NCBI RefSeq assembly: GCF_004135735.1
Contig: NZ_CP012670.1
Coordinates: 496,001-560,000, forward strand
Reading direction: 5' to 3'
Length of the DNA stretch: 64,000 bases
Source: Sorangium cellulosum
GTDB lineage: Bacteria > Myxococcota_A > Polyangia > Polyangiales > Polyangiaceae
The notes under the pieces are model-generated. The model was not told the DNA's origin and made no database searches. It worked only from the letters and a program-made list of their open reading frames with translations. A program made the translations under genes and the position numbers. Shown in pieces: positions 8,521 to 17,144 of this stretch. Every line of letters begins with the position of its first letter. Position 1 is the first letter of the stretch.

Positions 8521-9348
8521 CTAGTCCACGAAGGTCGTGATGACCTCGGTCGAGCCACCGCACGCCACATAGCCCATCTCCGGGTCGCCCGCGGAGGTGC
8601 AGATGGATGAGCAATCCCCCATCGGCTGAATGAGCCCGCACCCGGCAACGCCCGATCCCGTGTCGAGCCCCGTCGCGCACGAGCGACCCTTCGACCGCGC
8701 GTGCTCGATGCTCTCCGGGACATGACACGCATACAGCGCGGGTCGCTCCTCGAACAGGTTCCCCCAGAACGCGCCTTCCTTGTGGGAGAAGGCGCGGCGC
8801 TCCCCCTCTCCGGCGGCGAGCCCCGGGGGCGCCGGCGAGCGCATCGAGATCATCACCGGGACCCCGAGGCGGTTGGTCCTCGCGGCGATGCAGGCCGATA
8901 CCCACCGCTGCTTGGCCGGAGAGAGCGGCCCGTCGGCCCACTCCGGCGCGAGCCCGAGCGCTCCCTTGTACTCCTCGGTGCCGCCCGACCAGCGGAACGT
9001 GAATGTCTGCGATGGATCGAACGCACAGCCCACCGCATACTTGACGAAGGTGCGGGACAGGGTGCCCCCGGGCCCCTCATCCTTCAGAGAGCGCAAGGCG
9101 CTCGACGGTATCCTGTCCGGTCGGAGCGCATTCGGGACGATGCCATTCGGGGCGATGCCGTTCGGGGCGATGCCGTTCGGGACGATGCCGTTCGGGACGA
9201 TGCCATTCGAATGGAGACTCGATGGCGAATGCCCATCCCCGGATGGCATGATGTGGGCTCTGCTCGCGAAGCTCTCCTCCTTCCGGGGAGCGTCCGGCGC
9301 GCAGCCGTACGCCAGGGGGAGGAGCAATGTGAACATGAGACTTCGCAT
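8521..9348 (-). CDS. Secreted lipoprotein with NGIxP pentapeptide repeats, unknown function
   Basis: 275 residues from the ATG at 9348 (MRSLMFTLLLPLAYGC); the signal peptide with a lipobox-like LAYGC decides this start over an upstream one. Shortly after the lipidation site come five tandem NGIVP/NGIAP pentapeptides. The rest contains several cysteines (VGCAF, SACIA, YACHVP, GCGLI, ICTSAGD) compatible with disulfides outside the cytoplasm, and a WSGGTEEYKGALGLAPEW segment. Similar repeat-bearing lipoproteins occur in large myxobacterial genomes. No family was recognised. Confidence 0.75.
   Translation of the reverse strand: MRSLMFTLLLPLAYGCAPDAPRKEESFASRAHIMPSGDGHSPSSLHSNGIVPNGIVPNGIAPNGIAPNGIVPNALRPDRIPSSALRSLKDEGPGGTLSRTFVKYAVGCAFDPSQTFTFRWSGGTEEYKGALGLAPEWADGPLSPAKQRWVSACIAARTNRLGVPVMISMRSPAPPGLAAGEGERRAFSHKEGAFWGNLFEERPALYACHVPESIEHARSKGRSCATGLDTGSGVAGCGLIQPMGDCSSICTSAGDPEMGYVACGGSTEVITTFVD
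9131..9205. repeat. Five 15-bp tandem repeats in the lipoprotein gene
   Basis: Plus-strand unit TTCGGGRCGATGCCR, five copies in a row, differing only at G/A positions. They encode the NGI(V/A)P pentapeptides on the minus strand. Confidence 0.9.
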
Positions 9349-9782
9349 CAGCACCTGCCTGCCTTGGAAGCTCCCAGCGCGTGACCCGGAGTTGTCATGA
9401 ATCCGAACCGCTTGGCCGTTTGCCAGATACCATCCTGCCCGAGGCATGAGCTGCTAGCGATTCTACCGAGCTGTCCAATGACGGTAGACCGGGAGTTATG
9501 TCCATGTCAACACCCCCCGGACGGTCGTTTCCCCGTCGCCCTGTGCCGCGCAGGATGACGCGAGCGCGGGGTCAGGCCTTGTAGTTACGCGCATTTGACG
9601 CGTGCGGACGAACACGGCGGGTGTTCTGTCGAACGAGGAGCGGCGTGCTGGCCGGGGCGCCGCGTCAGAGCGTGTGGCATGTCGTCAGGGTAGGTTGATC
9701 TGCGACGTTGCGATGGGCCGCCGGGGCCGGCGTCGCGGAGCGCCGAACAGAACCGGACCGAGCCGGGGAGCGAGGGGAGCGC
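9349..9782. other. Gene-free interval, 434 bp
   Basis: Promoter region of the lipoprotein gene, and downstream of the redoxin gene. Short open frames here lack ribosome sites and codon bias. No repeat or RNA was recognised. Confidence 0.5.
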
Positions 9783-10496
9783 TCAGTACTTGACCGTGCA
9801 GCCGAACGCCTCGGTCTCCGGCGTCGAGACCGGCTTGCCCGCCGCGAGCTCGGCCAGCGCCGCATCGACGTAGTTCGTGACCTGCTCGTCCGGCTCGGGC
9901 TCGCCGCCCTTCGTGCTGTCGATGGCGCCCGCGTAGATGAGCGTGCCCTTCGGGTCGATGACGACCATGTGCGGCGTGCGCTCGGCGCCGTACGCGCGCC
10001 CGACGTCGCCCTTCTCGTCGAGGAGGATCGGGTAGCTCATCCCGAGCTCGCCCTTGGCCTTCTCGTTCACTCCCTTCCCGGCGCCCTGCTTGCCCGGAGC
10101 ACCCGAGTTGATGGCGAGCCACACGACGCCCTTCGCGATGTGCTGCGCCGGCACGTCCTTCAAACCGCCCTGCCGGTGCGCGAGCTGCACGAACGGGCAA
10201 CCGGGGTTGAACCACTCGAGCACGACCGTCTTGCCCTTGTGGTCGGCCAGCTTGACGATCTTGCCGTCGAGGTCCGGCAAGGCGAAGTCCGGCGCGGGCT
10301 GGCCGATCTTCGCCTGGACCCCCGGCGCCGCCTTCGCGGCGTCCGCCGTGGCGGGGCGCGGCGCCGGGGCGGCCGGCGCGCCGGTCGCCGCGGGCGTGCC
10401 GGTCGCCGCGGGCGTGCCGGGCGCGGTGGTGTCGCCAGAGGGGGTGCACGCCGCGAGCGCGGCGGCGAGGGGGATCAGGGCCATGCGCTGGTTCAT
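9783..10496 (-). CDS. Redoxin-domain (AhpC/TSA-like) lipoprotein
   Basis: 237 residues with a signal ending ALAAC at Cys17, then an Ala/Pro/Thr linker with a repeated TPAATG, then a thioredoxin fold from about residue 60 (GQPAPDFALPDLDGKIVKL). The active-site segment is EWFNPGCPFVQ, with a single Cys instead of CxxC. Other family marks are RTPHMVVIDPKGTLIY and the C-terminal FGCTVKY. This belongs to the redoxin group ending in FGC-[ST]-[IV]-K, in which the two separated cysteines may form the redox pair. Probably lipid-anchored outside the cytoplasm. Substrate unknown. Confidence 0.85.
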   Translation of the reverse strand: MNQRMALIPLAAALAACTPSGDTTAPGTPAATGTPAATGAPAAPAPRPATADAAKAAPGVQAKIGQPAPDFALPDLDGKIVKLADHKGKTVVLEWFNPGCPFVQLAHRQGGLKDVPAQHIAKGVVWLAINSGAPGKQGAGKGVNEKAKGELGMSYPILLDEKGDVGRAYGAERTPHMVVIDPKGTLIYAGAIDSTKGGEPEPDEQVTNYVDAALAELAAGKPVSTPETEAFGCTVKY

Positions 10497-10707
10497 CCCG
10501 CGACGCTTACCACGACCTTCGCCCGGCGCCGCCCGTCAGGGGAGCTCCGGCCGCCGGTCGTCCCCCGGTGCCGCAGGCCGCGCTGCCCGGGATCGCCCGC
10601 AGGGCCGGACCCCGCGCGCTGGCCCGGGCGGGCACGAGGGCGAGCGCGGCGAGCGCGCCCGGGGCGAGCCGGCTGGCCGCCGTGCGCCGCGAGGGCGGCG
10701 CTGCCGA

Positions 10708-11064
10708 TCAGAAGTCCGGGTGGCCGATCACGAGGAACTCGAGCGGCCCGGCGCCCGCATTGCGCAGCCCGTGATGCACGTTCCGGTCGACGTGCATCAT
10801 CTGGCCCGGGCCGAGCGGCACCTCGCGGTCGCCGACGATGCCGAGCGCCTCGCCGGCGAGGATGTAGATGGTCTCCGAGTTGTCGGCGTGGCGCTCGCGC
10901 GAGATCTCACAGCCGGGCTCCATCCTGCCCTTGTAAAAGCCGAAGCCCTGCCCGCGCACCCTCCCCAGCAGCTGTGCGAGGAAGACACCCTTGTTGGGCA
11001 GATACTCCATGACTTCCTCTTCAGCCGCGGTCAGCACCACGGCCCCGTCGAGCTGCTGCTTCAT
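10708..11064 (-). CDS. Small cupin-domain protein
   Basis: 118 residues, a single cupin barrel. Metal-site motif 1 is visible as ISRERHADNSETIYILAGEA and motif 2 as PGQMMHVDRNVHHGLRNAG. The His/Glu set could bind a metal. The start ATG at 11064 has a purine-rich AGGAGAGTCGCC just upstream. Single-domain cupins of this type have very varied roles (isomerase, dioxygenase, sugar or auxin binding), and context gives no further clue. Confidence 0.82.
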   Translation of the reverse strand: MKQQLDGAVVLTAAEEEVMEYLPNKGVFLAQLLGRVRGQGFGFYKGRMEPGCEISRERHADNSETIYILAGEALGIVGDREVPLGPGQMMHVDRNVHHGLRNAGAGPLEFLVIGHPDF

Positions 11065-11177
11065 GGCGACTCTCCTTCCCCGCGCTCGAAGCTGCGGGAA
11101 GACTCACCCGTTACAGAACCCTGCCGGCGGCTGTCAACGGCGCTCCTCGCGAACGACGCGGCGACGACGCGCCGGTT

Positions 11178-12917
11178 TCAAAACGGTAACGTCACGCTCG
11201 ATGCGGCGCGAATTTCATAGCTGAACGACATCGATTTCACGCCCCTCGGCGGCAGCTCGACCCGCCCACGGAGGAAACCGTCCTTCTCGTCAAAGGCCCA
11301 GCCCGGCGCGTCGCCGAGCGCGACCTCCACCTCGGCCACCTCGCTGACGGGGAGCCGCTCGGTCACGAGGACGCGCTTTTCGTGGATGGAGAGATTGGAA
11401 AGAGAGAGCTTCACGCGCCGACGGATCTTGCGGGTGCCCGTGATCGCCGTGGTCTCTTGCTCCTCGTCCACGGTGCGGCGCACGCGCACGGCGTCGTCCA
11501 CACCAAAACCGAGATCGAATGGCTCTCCGGCCGCAACGTAATCGAGCCGGGAGCGGCCAACGAGGCTCTCGCCCCGCGCGAGCCGCACCGGGCCCGCGAG
11601 CAGCGGGCGCGGTCGCTCGCCGGCGCTGCCGCCGTTCAGCGTCACGGTCGCGCGCACGTGCGCGGCGGGGTGGGCCTCGGGGTACAGCACGAGCGCGAGC
11701 TCGGCCGGGAGCGAGCGCCGCGCGATCTCGATCCGGAGCGGGCGGCCGTCGGAGGGGAGGGTCACGGGCTCCGCGGCCTCGAAGATCAGCGGCTCGCCCC
11801 CGTCGTCCACGCCCGGCATCTCGTCGACGGCCCGCGCCCCGCGATCGAGCCCCGCCGCGGCGATCGCCTGCTCGCGCGCCTCGACGACGACGTGGCGGCG
11901 CTCGTGCTCCGTCTTGCGCCGCGCCCGGAGGACGTCGTCCGCGAGGACCGGCGCGCTGGCGCTCCGCGACGGCCGCGCGGTCGAGAAGCGCGCGATCACG
12001 TTCTCCCAGGCCTCGCCCGTCGCCTGCCACGCGGCCGCGAAGGTCGTGAGCTCGACCGAGCCGCCCGCGTCCCGCGCGCCGGCGCCGAGGGGCGCGCCGG
12101 CCGACAGCCGCGCCAGGTGCTCGGGGCGCCAGATCGCGCACGCGACGCGGTACGAGAGCTCGATCTCGACCGGCTGCGGCGCGGGCGCGTGCACCTCCAC
12201 CTCGATCACCGCCTCGTAGCGCGGCGTCTCGAGCGACCCCTCGCGCAGCCGCTCCGCCGCGCGCCGGGCGTCGTCCTCGGCGTGCGCCCGCGCCCCGCGC
12301 GCGTCGGCCGACGCGCCGAGCGCCTCGGTGAGCGCGGCGCGCAGCGCCTCGATCCCGGCGCGCCACGAGGCGAGGCGCCCGGGATCGCCGGTGTCCTTCG
12401 GGACCGTGCCCATGGCCTGCGCCCACCGCGCGAGCAGCGCGTCGAGGTGCGCCTCGCGGCGCGACGACCGGTCCAGCGCGAGCGCGGCGGCGCTGGCCCG
12501 CCGGGCCGCCTCGCGCTGCTCGCGCTCCAGCGCGTCGATCGCCTCCCGCCCGAGCGCCGCCTCCCGGTGCGCCCGCCACCGCACGCGCGCCGCCGTCACC
12601 CGGACGGCGCCCGCGCCCGCCGCGCCGCCGGCCGCCGCGACGCGCGCCTGCACGGTGCGCTCGTCGACGAACACCGACACGCCGCCGATCGCGATCCACT
12701 GCGCCCCGGCCGCGACCTCGACGCGCGCGGCGCGCACGACCTCGGCGCGGTCCTCGAACAGCGTCACCGAGCGCGCCGCGCTCGGGTGGCCCGCGTGCGG
12801 CGCGCGCTCGCCGGCGCGCCCCCCGCCGGGGCGCTGCCCGGCCCCGCCCGGCCCCTCCCCGCGGGGCGCGTCGTCCGCGCGGATCGCCTCGGTCACATCG
12901 GTCGCATCCGGCCCCAT
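11178..12917 (-). CDS. DUF4139 (mucoidy-inhibitor MuiA-like) protein, downstream paralogue
   Basis: 579 residues. An N-terminal DUF4140-like segment (SVTLFEDRAEVVRAARVEV) is followed by a long Arg/Ala/Glu-rich helical region (about 130-230), then the DUF4139 beta-domain, with YRVACAIWRPEHLARLS and the C-terminal hallmark HEKRVLVTERLPVSEVAEVE. No signal peptide is apparent. The family is named from an effect on mucoidy in Pseudomonas but its biochemistry is unclear. The gene lies 20 bp downstream of a paralogue, so the two form an operon. It starts MGPDATDVTEAIRADDAP; the first ~45 residues are low-complexity. Confidence 0.82.
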   Translation of the reverse strand: MGPDATDVTEAIRADDAPRGEGPGGAGQRPGGGRAGERAPHAGHPSAARSVTLFEDRAEVVRAARVEVAAGAQWIAIGGVSVFVDERTVQARVAAAGGAAGAGAVRVTAARVRWRAHREAALGREAIDALEREQREAARRASAAALALDRSSRREAHLDALLARWAQAMGTVPKDTGDPGRLASWRAGIEALRAALTEALGASADARGARAHAEDDARRAAERLREGSLETPRYEAVIEVEVHAPAPQPVEIELSYRVACAIWRPEHLARLSAGAPLGAGARDAGGSVELTTFAAAWQATGEAWENVIARFSTARPSRSASAPVLADDVLRARRKTEHERRHVVVEAREQAIAAAGLDRGARAVDEMPGVDDGGEPLIFEAAEPVTLPSDGRPLRIEIARRSLPAELALVLYPEAHPAAHVRATVTLNGGSAGERPRPLLAGPVRLARGESLVGRSRLDYVAAGEPFDLGFGVDDAVRVRRTVDEEQETTAITGTRKIRRRVKLSLSNLSIHEKRVLVTERLPVSEVAEVEVALGDAPGWAFDEKDGFLRGRVELPPRGVKSMSFSYEIRAASSVTLPF

Positions 12918-12937
12918 GGATCGTTCGCTTTCCCTTG

Positions 12938-15206
12938 TTATTCCCGTCGGTTACCGCCGACGATCTCGTTCTTCGAGGAGAGCACGACGCGGTAGGCGAA
13001 GGCGACCTGGGCCTTGCCGCCGGGCGCGATCGGGACGCGCCAGCGCAGGCCGCCGCGCACGGGCGCGCCGATCTCCTCCTGGGTGTACGGCTCGGCCTTC
13101 GGCTGCGCCGAGAGCAGCTTGATCTCGACGTCCCTGTCGTCGGTCACCGGGAGGCGGTCGACGACCTCGACCTCGACGTTCACCCCGAGCGACGAGGAGA
13201 GATCGACGGCGACCGCGTGCTCGACCGCGAGCGAGCCGCCGAGCAGGCCGGCGCTCGACTCGTCGACGCGCGCATTCCTGGCGACCCGGATCCGCTCCTC
13301 GACGCCGAGCCCGACGCGCAGGAGGCCGCCCCGATCGACGCGCCCGATCGCGGACTGCGCGGCGAGCGCGCCGTCGACGAAGACCTCGACCGGGCCGTCG
13401 AGCAGCGGGGCGTCGAACGGGTTCGCGACGCGCGCCTCGCGGTAGACCTCGGCGGCCTCGCGCGGCACGGTCACGAACCGGGGCGTCGACGGGGCGCGCG
13501 CGGCGCCCAGCGCGACGCGGTGCGGCCTGCCGTTCGACGGCACGTCGGCGGCGCCCTCGCCGGCGTAGAGGTGGTCGAACTGCCCGCGCGAATCGCGCGG
13601 ATCCACGGCGCGGGGCGGGCCGTCGAGCCCGTCGACGGCGGCCCGCGCCTCGTGGGCGGCGCGGCGATCCCGTCCGGGGGCCTCGCGCGCGAGCCGGCCG
13701 CGCTGCGGGCCGGCGTCGGAGAGGCGCAGGGCGTCGAAGTCGAGCCACGCCTCGACGAGCGCCGGATCGAGCGGCGCCGGGGCCGCGTCGGCGCCGCCCG
13801 GCGCCTCCTCGTCCGCGGCCTCGTGCGGCTCCAGGCCGCCCGCGAGCTCGGCGCTGAGCGCGCGCTGGACGAAGCCGCCCTTGGGCGGGAGGGGCGCGCT
13901 CGCCTGCGGCGCGGGGGGCGGGGGCGCGCCGCCCACGCCGAACGACGGGAGCGAGAGCCCGACCGCGCGCCCTCGCGCCGGCGCCGGCGCGGCCATCCGC
14001 GGCGGCGCGCTCGGGGCGGCGAGGGACAGGCCCGCGGGCGGCGGCGGGGAGGCGGGGCGGGGGCGCCATCGTGTCGGTCGCGGCGTGGCGGGCCTTGCGG
14101 CTCGGGCCGGCGGCGGCCGCGGGCGGGGCCGCCCCCGCCCTGGGCGCGTCGTCCGCGCCGGCGGCCGCGGGCGCGCCCGGCGAGGCCGCGACCCGCGCGG
14201 CGGGGGAGGGCAGGGAGGCGACGAAGCGATCGAACCCCTCGAACATGGCGTCGAGCCCCTCGGGCGCGGGGCGGTAGCCGCGGCGCGGGGGTGGCTGCGC
14301 GCGGCCGAGGCGCAGCGAGGCGAGCTCCGGCAGCCGCGTGTCCTGCACGAGGTCGGCCGTGGAGAGCGCGAGGCGCACGTCCTTCCAGTCCTCGCCGGAG
14401 GCCTGCGCGACGAAGGCGTCGAGCTGGAAATCGACCTGCGTCGCGCCGCGCGAGAAGCGCGCCGCATAGGCAGGCCACCACCGCGCGGCGAGGACGGCGT
14501 ACTCGATCCGGAGCGCCGGCTCCGCGGCCGCGCCGTCCGCCGGCCGCCGCGCCGGCGCGAGGCGCACGACCACCTCGAGGCGCGGCGGGGCCGCGTCCTC
14601 GCGCTCGCCGCTGGTCGCCTGGGCGGCGTCGATCTTCGCGGCCGTGAGCTCCCTCCGGGCGCGCTCCTCGGCCGCCTCGAGCTCGGCGAGGCGGGCGTCG
14701 AGCGCGGCGAGCTCGTCCGCGAGCAGCCCGCTCACGGCGAGCGCGTCCCGGATGCGGGCCGCCGGGTCGCCCGGCCGGAGGCGCCGCGCGAGCTCCGGAT
14801 CGAGCGAGACCGCGCCGAGCTGGTCGCGCCAGCGCCGGAGGTGGGCGCGCTCGGCGGACAGCCGCTCGATCGCGAGCTCGAGCTCGCGGATCTGCGCCGG
14901 GAGCGCGCCCCGCGCGGCGGGCGCCGGGGGCACCACGCGCCGCGCCCGCACGCCGACGACCTCGCGCGCGGCGCCCGATCCGCTGGACCCGCTGGACCCG
15001 GCCGCCTCCGGCGGGCCGCCCGCGGCGGCCACGAGCGCGCGGAAGCTCCCCGGCTCGGCGAGCGGCGTGATCCCGGGCACGGCGATCTCGGCCACCCCGC
15101 GGGGGAGCGGCGCCGGCAGATCGACGCGGCGGGTGACGACCGCCCCGCGCGCGTACACGACGACCCCCTCGATACGGCTAGCGCACTCGATCCTCTCGGC
15201 CGTCAT
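12938..15206 (-). pseudogene. DUF4139 (MuiA-like) protein, upstream paralogue, interrupted by a +1 frameshift
   Basis: The protein starts MTAERIECASRIEGVVVYAR at 15206 and is family-like (DUF4140, coiled coil, YAVLAARWWPAYAARFS, then DVRLALSTADLVQDTRLPEL) until about TDTM near 14070. After that the frame turns into Arg/Ala shadow. The correct continuation is in the next frame: ASPPPPAGLSLAAPSAPP through to DRDVEIKLLSAQPKAEPY and AFAYRVVLSSKNEIVGGN, ending at 12938. Removing one base from the five-G run at 14059-14063 (plus strand) restores a continuous ~755-residue protein. Both halves keep normal codon bias, so this is either a very recent mutation or a sequencing error in a homopolymer. Confidence 0.8.
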
Positions 15207-15281
15207 CCGCCCGTCCTCTCCCCCGCGCGACGCGTTGAGGAGCGCGAACGTATCACGCCGCGCGCGCGGCGAGGCAGCGGG

Positions 15282-16976
15282 CTACCTCCGCGTATCGACG
15301 AAGTCGAACGGCGGGAGCGCGGCGAGGCCGTAGGCGCGGAGCGCGAGCGCGTCGAGCTTCTCGAAATCGCGCTCCCGGAAGGCGCCCCGGAGATCGCGCG
15401 TGAGCGCGTCGCCGAGCGCCGCCGGGGGAGGCAGGCGAATCCGCCGCAGGTACTGGGCCTGGAAGCGCAGGTAGCCCCCGCGCATCTTGACCGCGTAGGA
15501 CCACACGAAGAACAGCGCGACCCGGGAGCTGAGCAGCCCGCCGAGCGCCTCCGTGTCCCATTCCGTCGACGTGACGACGTAGAGGTTATGGTGCGGGTGG
15601 AACCTGCCCTCGTCGTAGACCACCTCGTTGGATCCTGCGATGTCGGGGAGGAGCAGCTTCCTGGCGCCCACCAGATCGGGGTACACGCGATCGATGGTGC
15701 GGAACCAGCTCGCGGGGCTCCTCCGGGCGATATGGCGCTTCCGGATCTCGGCCTCGCGAGCGTGGAGGTACCGGGAGAGCCTCGGATAGTCGTCCAGGCG
15801 GACGACCTTGCCGTCGTCCCCGAAGGTGTTGATGACGAACCGCCTCGCGTCCCGGATGCGGCCGTCCTCGATATCGCCTCGCATGACGAGCGGCACCAGG
15901 CGCTCGCGCTCGATGTCGACCTCGTCCGTGACGATGTAGATCCTGTCGTTCCCGGTGGCGACGCCGATGCCGACGCGGGTCCCGCCCACGGCCTCGATCG
16001 GCGCGAACCGCGCCTCCAGGGAGCGCAGGGCGCCGAGGTGCTCCGGCGAGCTGAGCACCCACGGGTCGTCCCCTTCGAACCAGGAGGCGTACTCCGACAC
16101 GGTGACGCCGGGGCAGCGCGCCCGCGCGCCCCTCATCAGGGCGAGGCTCGCGGCCTCGCACTCCTCCGGCGAGGCGGTGCTCAGCGTGGCGACCCGGACG
16201 CTCGCTGTCGCGCCGGGCGACGCGGCGAAGATGGAGGGATACGCGATGACGTCGGACTCGAAGGGAGAGGCGCCGCGCAGATCGATGTAGCAATGGATCC
16301 GGAACCATCGCGAGAGCATCCGGCGGAGCGGGGCGCCGTAGCGGTTGAGGGTCCAGCGGTCGGCGCAGATGAACGACAGGATCCCGTCGGGGGCGAGGAG
16401 CTCGAGGCCGCGCTCGATGAACGCGACGTAGAGATCGGCGCGGTCGTAGAGCGAGGCGTACCGGCGCCGATACTCCTCCTGGAGCTCGGGCGAGAGCTGC
16501 TCGATGCGGATATACGGTGGATTGCCGACCACCGCGTCGAAGCGCCGGCGCTGGTGGGTGAGCAGGAAGTCGCCCTGGGCGATCCAGGCCCCGGCGAGGC
16601 GCTCCGCGTCGCTCCGCGAGAGCCCGAGCCGGGCGAGCGCCCGGGCGACCGCGTCCCGCGCGCGGCCCACGTGATCGGGCGCGACGTCGTACGACCGGAT
16701 CGCGGTCTCGAGCTGGCGGAGGTCGCGGTCGTACCGGCGCGCCGACCGGATCAGCCGCTCGGCGGCGGGGACGAGGAACGCTCCGTGGCCGCAGGCCGGA
16801 TCGAGCAGCGACAGCGACGCGAGATCCCGATCGGCCGTGTAGCCCGCGAGATCGAGGATGAGATTCACGACGTGGGGCCGGGTCAGCACCACGCCGTGCG
16901 CCCCTCCTGACGAGCGCTCCCCGTAATCGTAGGCGCTCTGCGGGAGCATGACCGTCAGGTCCAGGGCTGTCTGCAT
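15282..16976 (-). CDS. N6-adenine DNA methyltransferase, Eco57I/TaqI-like
   Basis: 564 residues. SAM-binding motif I is LLDPACGHGAFLVPA (57-71) and catalytic motif IV is NPPYIRIEQL (152-161), the order of gamma-class adenine methyltransferases. The segment after motif IV (SPELQEEYRRRYASLYDRAD, FICADRWTLNRYGAPLR) is typical of Eco57I/BpuSI-type methylases. The C-terminal half is the presumed target-recognition domain (GVATGNDRIYIVTDEVDIER, PHHNLYVVTS). No PD-(D/E)xK motif was seen and the N terminus starts directly with the methylase, so this is modification only. ATG 16976 (MQTALDLTVMLPQSAYDYGE). No restriction gene adjoins it. Confidence 0.9.
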   Translation of the reverse strand: MQTALDLTVMLPQSAYDYGERSSGGAHGVVLTRPHVVNLILDLAGYTADRDLASLSLLDPACGHGAFLVPAAERLIRSARRYDRDLRQLETAIRSYDVAPDHVGRARDAVARALARLGLSRSDAERLAGAWIAQGDFLLTHQRRRFDAVVGNPPYIRIEQLSPELQEEYRRRYASLYDRADLYVAFIERGLELLAPDGILSFICADRWTLNRYGAPLRRMLSRWFRIHCYIDLRGASPFESDVIAYPSIFAASPGATASVRVATLSTASPEECEAASLALMRGARARCPGVTVSEYASWFEGDDPWVLSSPEHLGALRSLEARFAPIEAVGGTRVGIGVATGNDRIYIVTDEVDIERERLVPLVMRGDIEDGRIRDARRFVINTFGDDGKVVRLDDYPRLSRYLHAREAEIRKRHIARRSPASWFRTIDRVYPDLVGARKLLLPDIAGSNEVVYDEGRFHPHHNLYVVTSTEWDTEALGGLLSSRVALFFVWSYAVKMRGGYLRFQAQYLRRIRLPPPAALGDALTRDLRGAFRERDFEKLDALALRAYGLAALPPFDFVDTRR

Positions 16977-17144
16977 GGGCGCCGCGCGGATCCTAGCCGC
17001 GATGGACGCCGGGCGGCGATCAACCTGAGCAGCGCGCGCCGGGCGCCCGCCCGCCCGGGCGGCTCCGTCGCCCGGACGGGCGGCCTCTCGCGGCGGCCTC
17101 TCGCGGCGCGAGGCGCCGCCGGTGAATGGAGTAGAGTCGCGCTC

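Noticed and set aside
9602..9793. 63-residue plus-strand open frame before the redoxin gene
   Set aside because: No ribosome site, Arg/Gly-rich, overlaps the end of the redoxin gene.
12951..14050. Continuation of the first DUF4139 frame past the frameshift
   Set aside because: The protein turns to Arg/Pro shadow there; family motifs continue in the other frame.
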